Positions 55,556-64,000 of a stretch of 64,000 nucleotides of DNA are shown here, piece after piece. The position numbers and the translations under genes are program-made. The stretch comes from an uncultured Bacteroidota bacterium (lineage in GTDB: Bacteria; Bacteroidota; Bacteroidia; UKL13-3). The stretch lies in the NCBI GenBank assembly GCA_903883965.1, contig CAISCU010000018.1:1-64000 (forward strand), written 5' to 3'. Position 1 is the first letter of the stretch. Every line of letters starts with the position of its first letter. The notes under the pieces were generated by a model. The model ran no database searches. It was given only the letters and a program-made list of their open reading frames with translations, and had not been told where the DNA came from.

Positions 55556-56530
55556 TTATGCTTGTTGAACCTGGTTGATAAAAGAGATGACACGTTCTTC
55601 ATGCCAATAATAACCATTTGGGAATGCACTTGCAAAACCTACATGGCCACCAAACTGACACTGTTCAAAAGTAAACAATGGATGTTGTTTTGCCAATTTT
55701 TCGGGGAAGCACTTTTCTGATAAGAATGGATCATTCAATGCATTCAATAACAAAGTAGGAATTTGGATATTGGCAATAAATTGCAAGGCGTTGCATTTGC
55801 TATAATAATCATCAGCACTGTCAAAACCATTTATTTTAGCTGTAAATCGGTTGTCCCATTCCCAAAAATTATTTATTTTTTCTATGCCTTTGGTATCTAT
55901 TATATGAGGGAACTGCCTAGATTTTTGAATCATTTTTTCGTTCAAACTTTTTAAGAATTGCCGCATGTACAATTGGTTTGTAAATTTTGACAATTGCTTA
56001 GAACTACCTGCCAAATCAATGGGTACAGAAACACAGCAGGCTGCAAATAATTGATTGGGCAATGGGTATTTGTTTTCTCCCAAATATTTGAGTAAGGCAT
56101 TTCCTCCCAAGCTAAATCCCAATGCAAATAGCTGACAGTTTTGATAGGTGTTTGCAAAATGAGCAATGACAGAGTGAATATCATCTGTTGCACCACTGTG
56201 GTAGGAGACAATTCGGTTGTTCATTGTGCCACTACAACTCCTAAAATTAACAGCTATGCAACGCATTCCCATTTGGTGAAAGCGTTTGCAAAATCCTTTG
56301 ATATATTGAGAATTTGAACTGCCTTCTAGCCCATGAAAAAGTACAATAACTGGAGCCTGTTCGTTGTTTTGGTCTAGGATGTCTAAATCTAAAAAATCGC
56401 CATCGGGTAAATTGAATCTTTCTCTTCTGTAGGGCAATTCAATTTTTCTGAACAATGCAGGTAAAATGGTTTCCCAATGGCCATTTTTCGAAAACAAATT
56501 GCCTTTAAATTTTCCCTGAATAAATGGCAT
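55556..56530 (-). CDS. YheT family alpha/beta hydrolase
   Basis: A 324-aa cytosolic alpha/beta hydrolase of the YheT/ABHD family. Landmarks: FHGLEGSSNSQY oxyanion region, NFRSCSG, the nucleophile elbow GFSLGGNALLKY, ALNDPF and GGHVGF with the catalytic His. The physiological substrate is unknown; relatives are esterases or lipases. Its start overlaps the rnr stop by one base (TAATG), and the prenyl synthase gene begins 4 bp after its end, forming the operon rnr, yheT-like, prenyl synthase. Confidence 0.9.
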   Translation of the reverse strand: MPFIQGKFKGNLFSKNGHWETILPALFRKIELPYRRERFNLPDGDFLDLDILDQNNEQAPVIVLFHGLEGSSNSQYIKGFCKRFHQMGMRCIAVNFRSCSGTMNNRIVSYHSGATDDIHSVIAHFANTYQNCQLFALGFSLGGNALLKYLGENKYPLPNQLFAACCVSVPIDLAGSSKQLSKFTNQLYMRQFLKSLNEKMIQKSRQFPHIIDTKGIEKINNFWEWDNRFTAKINGFDSADDYYSKCNALQFIANIQIPTLLLNALNDPFLSEKCFPEKLAKQHPLFTFEQCQFGGHVGFASAFPNGYYWHEERVISFINQVQQA

Positions 56531-58743
56531 TATCTTTTCCTTTTTGGGTGTTTTCTTCCTGATTTTCGGTCTTGTTTTCTATTGGAACGAGGGTCTAATT
56601 TTTTTCTAAAATTAGCAGTAACAGTGCTTGCGGTCCAGGCCAAATCTATTTGGCGTTTAAAGATATCAGCTGCAACTACCATCACTTCTATTTCATCTCC
56701 CAATTGCAGTTTTTGTTTGCCATTTCTGCTGGTAATCCACTTGTTGTTTTCGTCGTAATCAAAATAATCTTCACCGAGGTTTTGGATCTTAATCAATCCT
56801 TCGGCCCTAAATTGGCTAATTTCTACATAAACACCCCATTCGGTTACTCCCGAAATAATGCCTTTAAAAGTATCCCCAATAAAATCACTGATGTATTCAA
56901 CTTGTTTGTACCTGACACTGGCTCTCTCTGCATCAGCAGCTTTCACTTCCATAGCTGATGATTGTTTGCACAGTTCTTCAATTTCTTTCTCTATGCCAGG
57001 TTTGTCGTTGTGTAAATAGCCAAATAACAAACGATGGGCCAATAAATCAGGATACCTTCTAATGGGAGATGTGAAATGGGTATAATGGTCAAACGCCAAT
57101 CCGTAATGCATGGTTTTTTTACCAGTATAGTAGGCTTTACTCATGGTTCTGATTGCCTGACTTTGAACCAAATTTTGTTCTGGTTTACCTTCTACTTGTT
57201 CTAATAAATCATTGAAACTCTTTGCTATTGCTTTTACATTTGAGGTTTGAATATGGTAGCCAAACCTTGAAGCAAATAAATTAAATTGGCCCAATTTGTC
57301 TTGGTTTGGTTCTTCGTGAACCCTATAAACAAATGGGTATGCGTGTTCTTTGCTTTTTTTATTGGCAATTAATTCAGCTACTTTTCTGTTTGCCAATAAC
57401 ATAAATTCTTCAATTAATTTATGGGCATCTTTTCTAATTTTAACAAACAGATCTATTGGTTTGTTGTTTTCATCTAACCTGAATTTTACTTCTTGGGTTT
57501 CAAAACTGATGGCTCCTTTTTTGAAACGTTTTTCTTTGAGCTGAATGGCTAATTGATTCAGTATTTCAAGTTCTGCAAATAAGTCTCCAGATTTGGTTTC
57601 TATGCGCTCTTGAGCTTCTTCGTAGGTGAATCTTCTCTTAGAATGTATAATTGATTTGCCAAACCAGGTATCTAAAACTTCTGCATCATGGTTCATCTTT
57701 ACGGCTACACTGAAACACAATTTATCTTCATTGGGTCTCAATGAGCAAAGTTCATTTGAAAGCTTTTCTGGAAGCATAGGAATGGTTCTGTCTACTAAGT
57801 AAACAGAGGTGCCTCTTTTAATTGCTTCTTGGTCTAAGGCGCTTCCCTTCTGCACGTAATGAGAAACATCGGCAATGTGTATGCCTATCTCAAATGTGCC
57901 ATCACTCAATTGTTCAAATGACAAAGCATCATCAAAATCTTTTGCATCAGCAGGGTCAATTGTAAAAGTGAGGACATCTCTAAAATCTCTTCTCAATTTA
58001 ATTTCGGCCGAACTGGTTTTGGTATTCAATTGGGCAGCTTCTAGCTCTACTTCCTCTGGAAATTTTGAGGCAAAACCAAATTCAGCCACTATGGCATTCA
58101 TTTCAGTTTCATGAACGCCTGGTTTACCAAGTACAGCAATAATTTCACCAGTTGGATGGATATCCTCAGGCTCCCAATGTGTAATTTTGGCGATTGCTTT
58201 TTCTCCGTTTTGTGCGCCCCCAAATTTTTCTTTAGGAATAAAAATATCCAATTTCATTTTACGGTCTTCTGCTACTAAAAAACCATAGCCTGCATGAATG
58301 CTTAAAACACCTACAAATTGATTTTTATCTCTTTTGGTTATTTCTACAATTTCTCCAATTCTTTTGGCACCTTTTTTATGTGCAGCCAATGATACTTTTA
58401 CTATGTCTCCATGCAATGCGGTATGAGTATAGTCTGCTGGTACATAAATGTCCTCTGTGCCATCCTCAGGAATTACATAGGCAGCCTTGTTTTGAGTCAT
58501 GTCTACTCTGCCAGTAATAAACTGAGGAATGAATTTTAAAATATACCTTCCTGTATCTATTTCTTCTAAATATTGTTCCGAGCACAATTGTTTAATAGCA
58601 GCTAGTATGAGGTTTCTACTTTCCCCATCGTTGTAGTCCATTCTGGCTGCAACTTGTTTGTAATTGAGTACTTTTCGGCCAGCGTCGGCAAATACAAACT
58701 GAACCTTTTCTTTATAAAATTGAATGTCTTTCTTTTTTCTCAT
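56530..58743 (-). CDS. rnr: Ribonuclease R
   Basis: A 737-aa 3'-5' exoribonuclease that degrades structured RNA and takes part in tmRNA-linked decay. The N-terminal helix-turn-helix (about 15-60) and cold-shock domains precede the RNB domain with TIDPADAKDFDDALSFEQL holding the catalytic Asps. Then come HIADVSHYVQKGSALDQEA, HYGLAFDHYTHFTSPIRRYPDLLAHR and the S1 domain. A strongly basic tail (RKSGRKHPKRKR) is typical. The first gene of a minus-strand operon. Confidence 0.95.
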   Translation of the reverse strand: MRKKKDIQFYKEKVQFVFADAGRKVLNYKQVAARMDYNDGESRNLILAAIKQLCSEQYLEEIDTGRYILKFIPQFITGRVDMTQNKAAYVIPEDGTEDIYVPADYTHTALHGDIVKVSLAAHKKGAKRIGEIVEITKRDKNQFVGVLSIHAGYGFLVAEDRKMKLDIFIPKEKFGGAQNGEKAIAKITHWEPEDIHPTGEIIAVLGKPGVHETEMNAIVAEFGFASKFPEEVELEAAQLNTKTSSAEIKLRRDFRDVLTFTIDPADAKDFDDALSFEQLSDGTFEIGIHIADVSHYVQKGSALDQEAIKRGTSVYLVDRTIPMLPEKLSNELCSLRPNEDKLCFSVAVKMNHDAEVLDTWFGKSIIHSKRRFTYEEAQERIETKSGDLFAELEILNQLAIQLKEKRFKKGAISFETQEVKFRLDENNKPIDLFVKIRKDAHKLIEEFMLLANRKVAELIANKKSKEHAYPFVYRVHEEPNQDKLGQFNLFASRFGYHIQTSNVKAIAKSFNDLLEQVEGKPEQNLVQSQAIRTMSKAYYTGKKTMHYGLAFDHYTHFTSPIRRYPDLLAHRLLFGYLHNDKPGIEKEIEELCKQSSAMEVKAADAERASVRYKQVEYISDFIGDTFKGIISGVTEWGVYVEISQFRAEGLIKIQNLGEDYFDYDENNKWITSRNGKQKLQLGDEIEVMVVAADIFKRQIDLAWTASTVTANFRKKLDPRSNRKQDRKSGRKHPKRKR

Positions 58744-58886
58744 GATGCATGATTTTGTATGAATCGGTTTGAGCGTAATAGATCAATCCATTGATTCAAT
58801 TAGGCTGATAAAGTTAGAACCCAACTTTTGAGCAGCTATTCAAATGTAAGGTTTATTGGCTATATTGTTTCAAACTGAATCATCAA

Positions 58887-59996
58887 ATGATGTATATACG
58901 CCTATTATTATTTACTCGTCAACACCTTTTTTTATTTCATTTTTTTGGGGTCTTGTTAATGCTCTTAGTTAAAAACACAAGTATGGCACAAACGCTCATT
59001 CCTTTGAATTTGCCAGACACAATAGCTATTACAAAAAATTTGAAATTGAATGCAGTATCATTCAGGGGGCTTTATGTACTCAATAAAAATACATTTTGGT
59101 GTTCGGGTAGTAAAGGGGTTGTTGGTATGAGCAATGATAGAGGTTCGCACATTGCTTACAAACAATTAGAAAAGTATGCCCAATCAGATTTTAGAGACCT
59201 ACATGTTTTCAATAAAAAAACAATTTTACTGAGCAGTGCTGGTTTTCCGGCAAGAATCATCAAATCAACCGATGCGGGCAAATCATGGAAGGAAGTATTT
59301 AGTAGCAACGATTCAGCTGTGTTTATAGATGGGATAGATTTTTGTGGTAAAAAAGGGCTGATGTTGAGTGACCCAATTCAGGGTAAATTCATGGTTTATG
59401 TGACAGCAAATAAAGGCAATACTTGGCATTTATTAGACACGGCTCAGGCACCTAAAATTCCTCTAGGAGAATCGGCTTTTGCAGCAAGTGGCTCAAGTAT
59501 TCAATGGATAGACAACAACAGTTTTGCATTTGTAAGTGGAGGTGTTCAATCCAATTTGTATTGCTACCATTTTAGAACAAAAGAATGGCGCGTGTTCCAT
59601 TTGCCCATTATACAGGGTTCTTCGGTGCAAGGGGCTTTTTCGTTTTGTAAAATTAAAAAACAGGGTGTTGCTTATTTGGCCATTGTAGGAGGAGATTTTA
59701 CCAACGACTCATTGTCTCAATTGAACACAGGTTTTTGTTTGGTTCAAATGAAACCTTTGTTGGTAAAGCAAGTGGTAAATCAGCTTCCCTATCAGTCTAG
59801 TGTGATTGATCTCAGCCCCAATAGGTTGTTGACAACCGGAAGCAATGGAACTGCAACAATCTATACCAAAAACAAGGCTATCAGTTTAGGTAAATTAATG
59901 AAGCCAGGATTCCATGTTGCAGCCAAATCTAAAGATGGTAAATTAGTTGTTTTGGCAGGATCCAAAGGGCGCCTATCCCTTTTAATAAATAATTAG
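58887..59996 (+). CDS. YCF48/BNR-repeat secreted protein
   Basis: A 369-aa protein with an N-terminal hydrophobic export segment (about 10-28, then SMAQ at about 32-35) followed by a beta-propeller-like body. BNR/Asp-box style motifs occur as STDAGKSWKEV and TANKGNTWHLL, and SFRGLYVLNKNTFWCSGSKG is the first blade, as in YCF48-related proteins. In photosynthetic organisms YCF48 aids photosystem II assembly; in Bacteroidota the related domains are of unknown function. Its end overlaps the convergent GT9 gene by 4 bp. Confidence 0.78.
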   Translation: MMYIRLLLFTRQHLFLFHFFGVLLMLLVKNTSMAQTLIPLNLPDTIAITKNLKLNAVSFRGLYVLNKNTFWCSGSKGVVGMSNDRGSHIAYKQLEKYAQSDFRDLHVFNKKTILLSSAGFPARIIKSTDAGKSWKEVFSSNDSAVFIDGIDFCGKKGLMLSDPIQGKFMVYVTANKGNTWHLLDTAQAPKIPLGESAFAASGSSIQWIDNNSFAFVSGGVQSNLYCYHFRTKEWRVFHLPIIQGSSVQGAFSFCKIKKQGVAYLAIVGGDFTNDSLSQLNTGFCLVQMKPLLVKQVVNQLPYQSSVIDLSPNRLLTTGSNGTATIYTKNKAISLGKLMKPGFHVAAKSKDGKLVVLAGSKGRLSLLINN

Positions 59997-61063
59997 AAAT
60001 GCCTTTGTGCTGCTGCTGCAATTTTTTCGGCAGGCAAATTTTCCATACAGCTGGTCCCATCAATACATGAACCTCTGTAAAAACACTTACACGCTTTGTC
60101 TGGTGAAACAATTTCTCCTTTTCCAAACAAGTCAAACTCATATGGATTAAAAATATTGTTCATTAAAATGATTTTCTTTCCAAGTGCCAATGTAATGTGC
60201 ATGCCCATTGTAACTTGTGTAACCACAAGGTGGCAATGATTCACCAAATTGATGAATTCATACAAAGAAAAATAACCCAAATAATGTGCACCAGATTGCT
60301 CCTGAATTTGTTTGTTTCTTGCATCTTCAGCCTCTCCACCTAATAATAAAATATGGGCATCGGGGTGTTGCTTTTTTAGAATTGCTACCAGTTCAACCCA
60401 TTTTTCAATGGTCCATAAACGGGTAGTCCATCTGCCACCACAACCTGTATTCAAGCCAATGATTTTTTTGTCATGAGGTAAATTCCACTGGTAGCCTTTT
60501 TCTTGATGGGTATCCATTAAATATGGCTCTCCCTCGTGTTTTAAACCACAGATTTCAAAAATTTCTTGTAAATAAGATTTGGTATTGGCTTTAGAAACGT
60601 CGTCGAACATGCCAGTGGCAAATTTGTGGACAGCTAATTCGTTTGCTGGTTGAATTTCATTGTCTTTTAAAATGTATCCAAATTTCTCTTTGGCCTCAAT
60701 TGTTTTGAGCAGTGCACCCGCTTCTTTTTCTTTATCTAAATTAATTGCAATGTCCCAGCTGGCATGTTGAACGTACAAAATTGAATTGTGGTCCCATTTC
60801 ATTACCTCGTCAATTTTTGAGCTAGGTAAAATGTCTGGAGTCCAAGTTAACCAAGTAATTTTACAATTAGGATATAGTTTCTTGAAGCGCACAATTAAAG
60901 GCGTTGTTCTAATGACATCGCCAATCGCACCCAATTTAATGATGAGTATTCTTTTGGAAATTTTGGTATAGGCAGGACAATTTTCGCAGTGGTACCCATT
61001 TTCTTTATGAGGTTTGCATGGAATATGTCCTTTATAGTTGATGCAATCGCTGTTAAATATCAT
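59993..61063 (-). CDS. GT9 family glycosyltransferase with N- and C-terminal Cys clusters
   Basis: A 356-aa glycosyltransferase of family 9 (ADP-heptose:LPS heptosyltransferase-like). I choose the ATG at 61063; a start at 61093 would add ten residues. The GT-B fold shows ILIIKLGAIGDVIRTTPL near 39-56, and GLNTGCGGRWTTRLW, LLLGGEAED and VVTQVTMGMHITLALGK in the C half, the expected donor site. Before the fold is a Cys cluster (C7, C16, C26, C29), and near the end CKCFYRGSCIDGTSC supplies four more. These could bind zinc or an iron-sulfur cluster. A role in LPS or capsule is inferred. Confidence 0.85.
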   Translation of the reverse strand: MIFNSDCINYKGHIPCKPHKENGYHCENCPAYTKISKRILIIKLGAIGDVIRTTPLIVRFKKLYPNCKITWLTWTPDILPSSKIDEVMKWDHNSILYVQHASWDIAINLDKEKEAGALLKTIEAKEKFGYILKDNEIQPANELAVHKFATGMFDDVSKANTKSYLQEIFEICGLKHEGEPYLMDTHQEKGYQWNLPHDKKIIGLNTGCGGRWTTRLWTIEKWVELVAILKKQHPDAHILLLGGEAEDARNKQIQEQSGAHYLGYFSLYEFINLVNHCHLVVTQVTMGMHITLALGKKIILMNNIFNPYEFDLFGKGEIVSPDKACKCFYRGSCIDGTSCMENLPAEKIAAAAQRHF

Positions 61064-61220
61064 AGCAAGAAATTCTTTCGGCAAGATATACAATTTGATT
61101 CAGCTTCAATAAACAGTTTATAAAATTCTATGTAAATACAAATAACATACAAATTGGCAGTCAGTGTTTTTTGGCAATGTATTTGTATATTTAAACTCAA
61201 TTATTCAAAAATTTTAAAAC

Positions 61221-61811
61221 ATGAAAAAAGGAACAATTGTCTTATTATCGGTTGTAGGATTGGTGTTGATGTTATTTGTAGGGGCTTGTAGCTCATACAA
61301 TTCAATGGTAAACAAACAAGAAAATACAGAAAGGGCATGGGCCACCGTTCAGAGTGCTTACCAAAGAAGATTAGATCTGATACCCAATTTAGTTGCAACT
61401 GTAAAAGGGGCTGCCAACTTTGAACAACAAACACTTACAGCCGTTATTGAGGCCAGGTCAAAAGCCAGTCAAATAACTGTAGATCCGTCAAAATTATCAC
61501 CAGAGTCTTTACAGAAGTTTCAAGCCTCTCAAGGCCAATTGAGCCAAGCTTTAGGCCGATTGATGGTTGTTGCTGAACAATATCCTCAATTAAGAGCTAC
61601 CCAAAATTTTTCTGAATTACAAAGCCAAATAGAAGGTACAGAAAACAGAATAAAAGTAGAAAGAGACCAATTCAACAATGCTGTTAAAGAATACAATGCC
61701 TATATCAGGAAATTTCCTCAGGTAATGTTTGCAGGCCTATTTGGGTTTGACAAAAAAGGCTATTTCGAGGCAGATGCAGAAGCTGCCAAGGCTCCTGAAG
61801 TAAAGTTTTAA
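61221..61811 (+). CDS. lemA: LemA family protein
   Basis: A 196-aa membrane-associated protein of unknown biochemical role. The N-terminal hydrophobic segment ends GACSSYN, so Cys23 may be lipidated. The LemA core is clear: YNSMVNKQENTERAWATVQSAYQRRLDLIPNLV in outline, FQASQGQLSQALGRL, the LRATQNFSELQSQIEGTENRI stretch and FNNAVKEYNAYIRKFP near the end. It is followed by a terminator hairpin and then two TPM-domain genes, the usual Bacteroidota arrangement. Confidence 0.93.
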   Translation: MKKGTIVLLSVVGLVLMLFVGACSSYNSMVNKQENTERAWATVQSAYQRRLDLIPNLVATVKGAANFEQQTLTAVIEARSKASQITVDPSKLSPESLQKFQASQGQLSQALGRLMVVAEQYPQLRATQNFSELQSQIEGTENRIKVERDQFNNAVKEYNAYIRKFPQVMFAGLFGFDKKGYFEADAEAAKAPEVKF

Positions 61812-61828
61812 TCACCTATTAATTTTTC

Positions 61829-61854
61829 AAAAGCCGGTTATTCCGGCTTTTTTT
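61829..61854 (+). terminator. Intrinsic terminator or attenuator after lemA
   Basis: AAAAGCCGGTTATTCCGGCTTTTTTT is a textbook hairpin with a T-run, 18 bp after the lemA stop. It ends 12 bp before the first TPM gene, so it may only attenuate transcription into that gene. Confidence 0.88.
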
Positions 61855-61865
61855 GAGCTATACAA

Positions 61866-62309
61866 ATGAATTTTAATCAAAAAGATACAGAAAAATTGGT
61901 CCAAGCCATTCAGGTTGCTGAAAAAGATACATCTGGAGAAATCAGGGTGCACATTGACCAAAACCTACCATTAGGTTCAAGTGCAATTGACCGGGCTAAA
62001 ATTGTTTTTGAACAGCTCCACATGCACAAAACTGAACAACGAAACGGCGTTTTAATTTACATGGCCATCAAATCAAAGCAATTTGCTATAATTGGTGATT
62101 CAGGTATTCATGCGGTTGTGGGCAACGAATTTTGGGATAGTATTAGCGCGCAACTAACTACGCATTTTAAAAAAGGCAACTTTGTTTCCGGTATTGAATT
62201 GGCCATTTTAGAGACGGGTAAAAAATTAAAACAATTTTTCCCTTATCAATCCAATGATGTCAACGAATTGAGCAATGAAATATCAATGGGGGAGGGTTTT
62301 CATGAATAA
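61866..62309 (+). CDS. TPM domain protein (short form)
   Basis: A 147-aa protein consisting of a TPM (YgcG/Psb32-type) domain: DTSGEIRVHIDQNLP, RNGVLIYMAIKSKQFAIIGDSGIHAVVG and GIELAILETGKKLKQFFP. No signal peptide or membrane helix is seen, unlike the next gene. The gene after it starts within its last 8 bp. TPM domains are reported as phosphatase-like or chaperone-like in plastids; bacterial function is unknown. The pairing with lemA is conserved in this phylum. Confidence 0.88.
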   Translation: MNFNQKDTEKLVQAIQVAEKDTSGEIRVHIDQNLPLGSSAIDRAKIVFEQLHMHKTEQRNGVLIYMAIKSKQFAIIGDSGIHAVVGNEFWDSISAQLTTHFKKGNFVSGIELAILETGKKLKQFFPYQSNDVNELSNEISMGEGFHE

Positions 62310-63033
62310 ATTTTTAAGTACCCTGTTTATTTGTTGTCTTGCCCTCTTTGCTTCATCAAAGGAAATTCCACATTCGCCAGAGCCTGCAAGGCTTATCAAT
62401 GATTTTGCCAAAGTAATAGGTCCGGCAGATGCCAATCAACTAGAAAGTAAATTAAAAACCTATTTTGATTCTACTTCAACACAAATTGTAGTTGTTATAG
62501 AAAATACCTTGGAGGGTGATGATATATTTGATTACTGCCAACGTTTGGCTCAATCTTGGGGTATTGGTAACAAGGACAAAAACAATGGCGTGCTTTTATA
62601 TATAGCAATTGATGATAGGAAAATAAGAATTCATACAGGTTATGGCATGGAGGCTACCATTACAGATGCTTTGTCAAAACGAATCATCAATGAAATAATA
62701 AAGCCATATTTTAAACAAGCATTGTATGCTGAAGGAATTGATGCCGCAACAACTGCCATTATGCAAGCTGCCGCTGGCGAATTTATAAATGACCTCCCCA
62801 AACACAAAAAAAATGAGTTGAGCTTGTTTCAATTGTTATTGATTTTAGGCGTTTTGTTATTGTTTTTCATATTTAGAAACAAAGGTGGAGGTAGAAATGG
62901 TGGGTTCAGACGAGGTTTTGGAACACCCTATTACGGAAGTTTTGGAAGTGGCGGGTTTAGTGGAGGAGATTCTGGTTTTGGAGGCTTTGGAGGTGGAAGT
63001 TTTGGCGGTGGAGGATCAAGCGGTTCTTGGTAA
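62302..63033 (+). CDS. TPM domain protein with Gly-rich tail (YgcG-like)
   Basis: A 243-aa envelope protein starting at the ATG at 62302, overlapping the previous gene by 8 bp. The signal peptide spans about 1-19. The TPM domain has ARLINDFAKVIG, QIVVVIENTLEGDDIFDYCQ and GVLLYIAIDDRKIRIHTGYGMEATI. A transmembrane helix (LLLILGVLLLFFIF) and a Gly/Phe/Ser tail (GGFSGGDSGFGGFGGGSFGG) complete the YgcG layout. Probably inner-membrane anchored with the TPM domain outside. Confidence 0.9.
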   Translation: MNKFLSTLFICCLALFASSKEIPHSPEPARLINDFAKVIGPADANQLESKLKTYFDSTSTQIVVVIENTLEGDDIFDYCQRLAQSWGIGNKDKNNGVLLYIAIDDRKIRIHTGYGMEATITDALSKRIINEIIKPYFKQALYAEGIDAATTAIMQAAAGEFINDLPKHKKNELSLFQLLLILGVLLLFFIFRNKGGGRNGGFRRGFGTPYYGSFGSGGFSGGDSGFGGFGGGSFGGGGSSGSW

Positions 63034-63121
63034 GCTAAAACAGTTATTCGCTGATTTTCATTATTATTAATTTAATTTGTAAAAATTAAAAGTATTCATC
63101 AACTTGTATAAAATTTAACCC

Positions 63122-63835
63122 ATGAAGAAAATTACAACCTTATTTTTACTTTTACTCAACCTGACACTGCTGTCATCAAAAGAGTTAAAAGAAAAATCTC
63201 AAGAGTCAGAATCCAAAAAGAAGTTTTCATTTGATTTAAAGTCGATGAATTCAGCAGTAGGCTTACATCTTGGAACTGCAGGAATTGGACTCAATTACAA
63301 AACAGAACTGATTGATAGAGTATTTTTAAGAGTTGGTGCAAGTTACCTTCCTGCTACCTACAAAATGCCAATCACGGTTAGTGGATTGTCTACAACAGCC
63401 GATTTATCAGCTAATTTTGCAAATGTTCACTTATTAGGTGAGTACCAAGTTTTTGAACATATAGGTCTCAGATTGGTTGGTGGATTTGCCTATTTTGTGA
63501 AGGGTGATTTAAAAGCCACATTGTTACCAAAGTCGGCATATACCATTGAAAATGTAACTTATACACCTGCAGATATTGGTCAGTTACAGTTGAACATTGA
63601 TTGGAAAGGTTTGGCTCCTTATGTAGGTCTTGGATTTGGAATGCCAATTCCAGAAAGCAAATTCAACTTAAATATGGATTTGGGTATGTTTTATCTCAGT
63701 CAGCCATCAACAACTGTAATTGGTACAGCGCGTTTACAAGACAATGCTGCAATGGCAACACAAATCAATAAAAATACAGTTGATTACAGGTATTACCCTG
63801 TTTTTCAATTGAGTTTCAACTATAAAATTAACTAA
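63122..63835 (+). CDS. Predicted outer-membrane beta-barrel protein
   Basis: A 237-aa protein with a signal peptide (about 1-19) and a body of alternating hydrophobic strands with aromatic girdle residues: VFLRVGASYLPATYK, HIGLRLVGGFAYFVKG, LAPYVGLGFGMPI, and a C-terminal strand VFQLSFNYKIN. This looks like an OmpA/OmpW-type small barrel. I recognise no closer family. The next gene, a lipoprotein, begins 5 bp after it. Confidence 0.75.
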   Translation: MKKITTLFLLLLNLTLLSSKELKEKSQESESKKKFSFDLKSMNSAVGLHLGTAGIGLNYKTELIDRVFLRVGASYLPATYKMPITVSGLSTTADLSANFANVHLLGEYQVFEHIGLRLVGGFAYFVKGDLKATLLPKSAYTIENVTYTPADIGQLQLNIDWKGLAPYVGLGFGMPIPESKFNLNMDLGMFYLSQPSTTVIGTARLQDNAAMATQINKNTVDYRYYPVFQLSFNYKIN

Positions 63836-63840
63836 ACCCC

Positions 63841-64000
63841 ATGAAAAAAATTAGCATATTTCTGTCAATCATAATTGTGGCTTTTACCATTATTTCAGCT
63901 TGTAAAAGAGGTATCACTGATGATGTTCGTGTAAATGTAAACACAGCACAATACAGCAATTCAATTTTACTCCGTTTTGTAAATGCCAATGAAGCTTCGG
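63841..64000 (+). CDS. Lipoprotein, 3' end beyond the window
   Basis: A partial gene beginning at the ATG at 63841. The first 21 residues are a signal peptide with lipobox IISAC (Cys21), followed by KRGITDDVRVNVNTAQ and LLRFVNANEAS. The visible 53 residues give no function. It follows the beta-barrel gene by 5 bp, so the two are probably co-transcribed. Confidence 0.75.
   Translation, partial: MKKISIFLSIIIVAFTIISACKRGITDDVRVNVNTAQYSNSILLRFVNANEAS

Overview
The window is a low-G+C chromosomal segment of a member of the Bacteroidota. The evidence is several secreted proteins with C-terminal type IX secretion (T9SS) sorting modules, two PorE-like TPR/beta-propeller/OmpA proteins, a type III glutamine synthetase, a long Bacteroidota-style PurM, few Shine-Dalgarno sites before genes, and a tmRNA tag of the GExNxAxAA type. 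I cannot fix the genus. Most genes are housekeeping. There is no CRISPR, no intact transposon and no prophage.

Layout. 1-431: a tandem family of about 50-bp hairpin repeats and a long inverted repeat, lying just downstream of the tmRNA gene ssrA (432-795, minus). 844-1341: a biotin carrier protein. 1387-9410: secreted proteins, namely an M1 aminopeptidase lipoprotein, a DUF1223 protein, then a plus-strand run of metallophosphoesterase, YHYH protein and Lcl/DUF1566 protein, all three ending in T9SS-type tails. 9415-13572: a more accessory minus-strand block (DUF2130, dinD, a 550-bp AT-rich gap with a perfect 32-bp palindrome, an alpha/beta hydrolase, a DUF2975 membrane protein). 13709-26735: mostly plus-strand housekeeping genes (prfB with a programmed +1 frameshift, STAS, rnz, rRNA methyltransferase, folA, purD, gamma-carbonic anhydrase, alpha-amylase, MATE, EamA, yicC, a 2-TM channel-like protein, gmk, nadD). 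26717-46010: a long minus-strand run (SRPBCC, sucA, hydrolase, CpsB/YwqE phosphatase, SIS sugar isomerase, rfbA, rfbB, galE, purM, two PorE-like proteins, glutamine synthetase III, a T9SS cargo protein). 46198-47855: two secreted tail-fibre-like proteins. 48124-54562: dnaG, an alanine dehydrogenase/saccharopine dehydrogenase-like enzyme, an ABC exporter and a dihydrolipoyl acyltransferase. 54583-58743: prenyl synthase, YheT hydrolase and RNase R. 58887-64000: a YCF48-like protein, a GT9 glycosyltransferase, a lemA-TPM-TPM operon, an outer-membrane barrel and the start of a lipoprotein.

How the parts relate. ssrA and prfB both concern translation termination and rescue. rfbA, rfbB, galE, the sugar isomerase and the CpsB-type phosphatase supply or regulate nucleotide sugars for surface polysaccharide. 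The PorE-like proteins would belong to the envelope machinery that exports the T9SS cargo encoded nearby. No obviously complete new defence or metabolic system is visible. The signals most worth following are the ssrA-derived hairpin repeats, the dinD palindrome and its intergenic copy, a K+-channel-like protein with an altered filter, and a YHYH protein that combines membrane helices with a T9SS tail.
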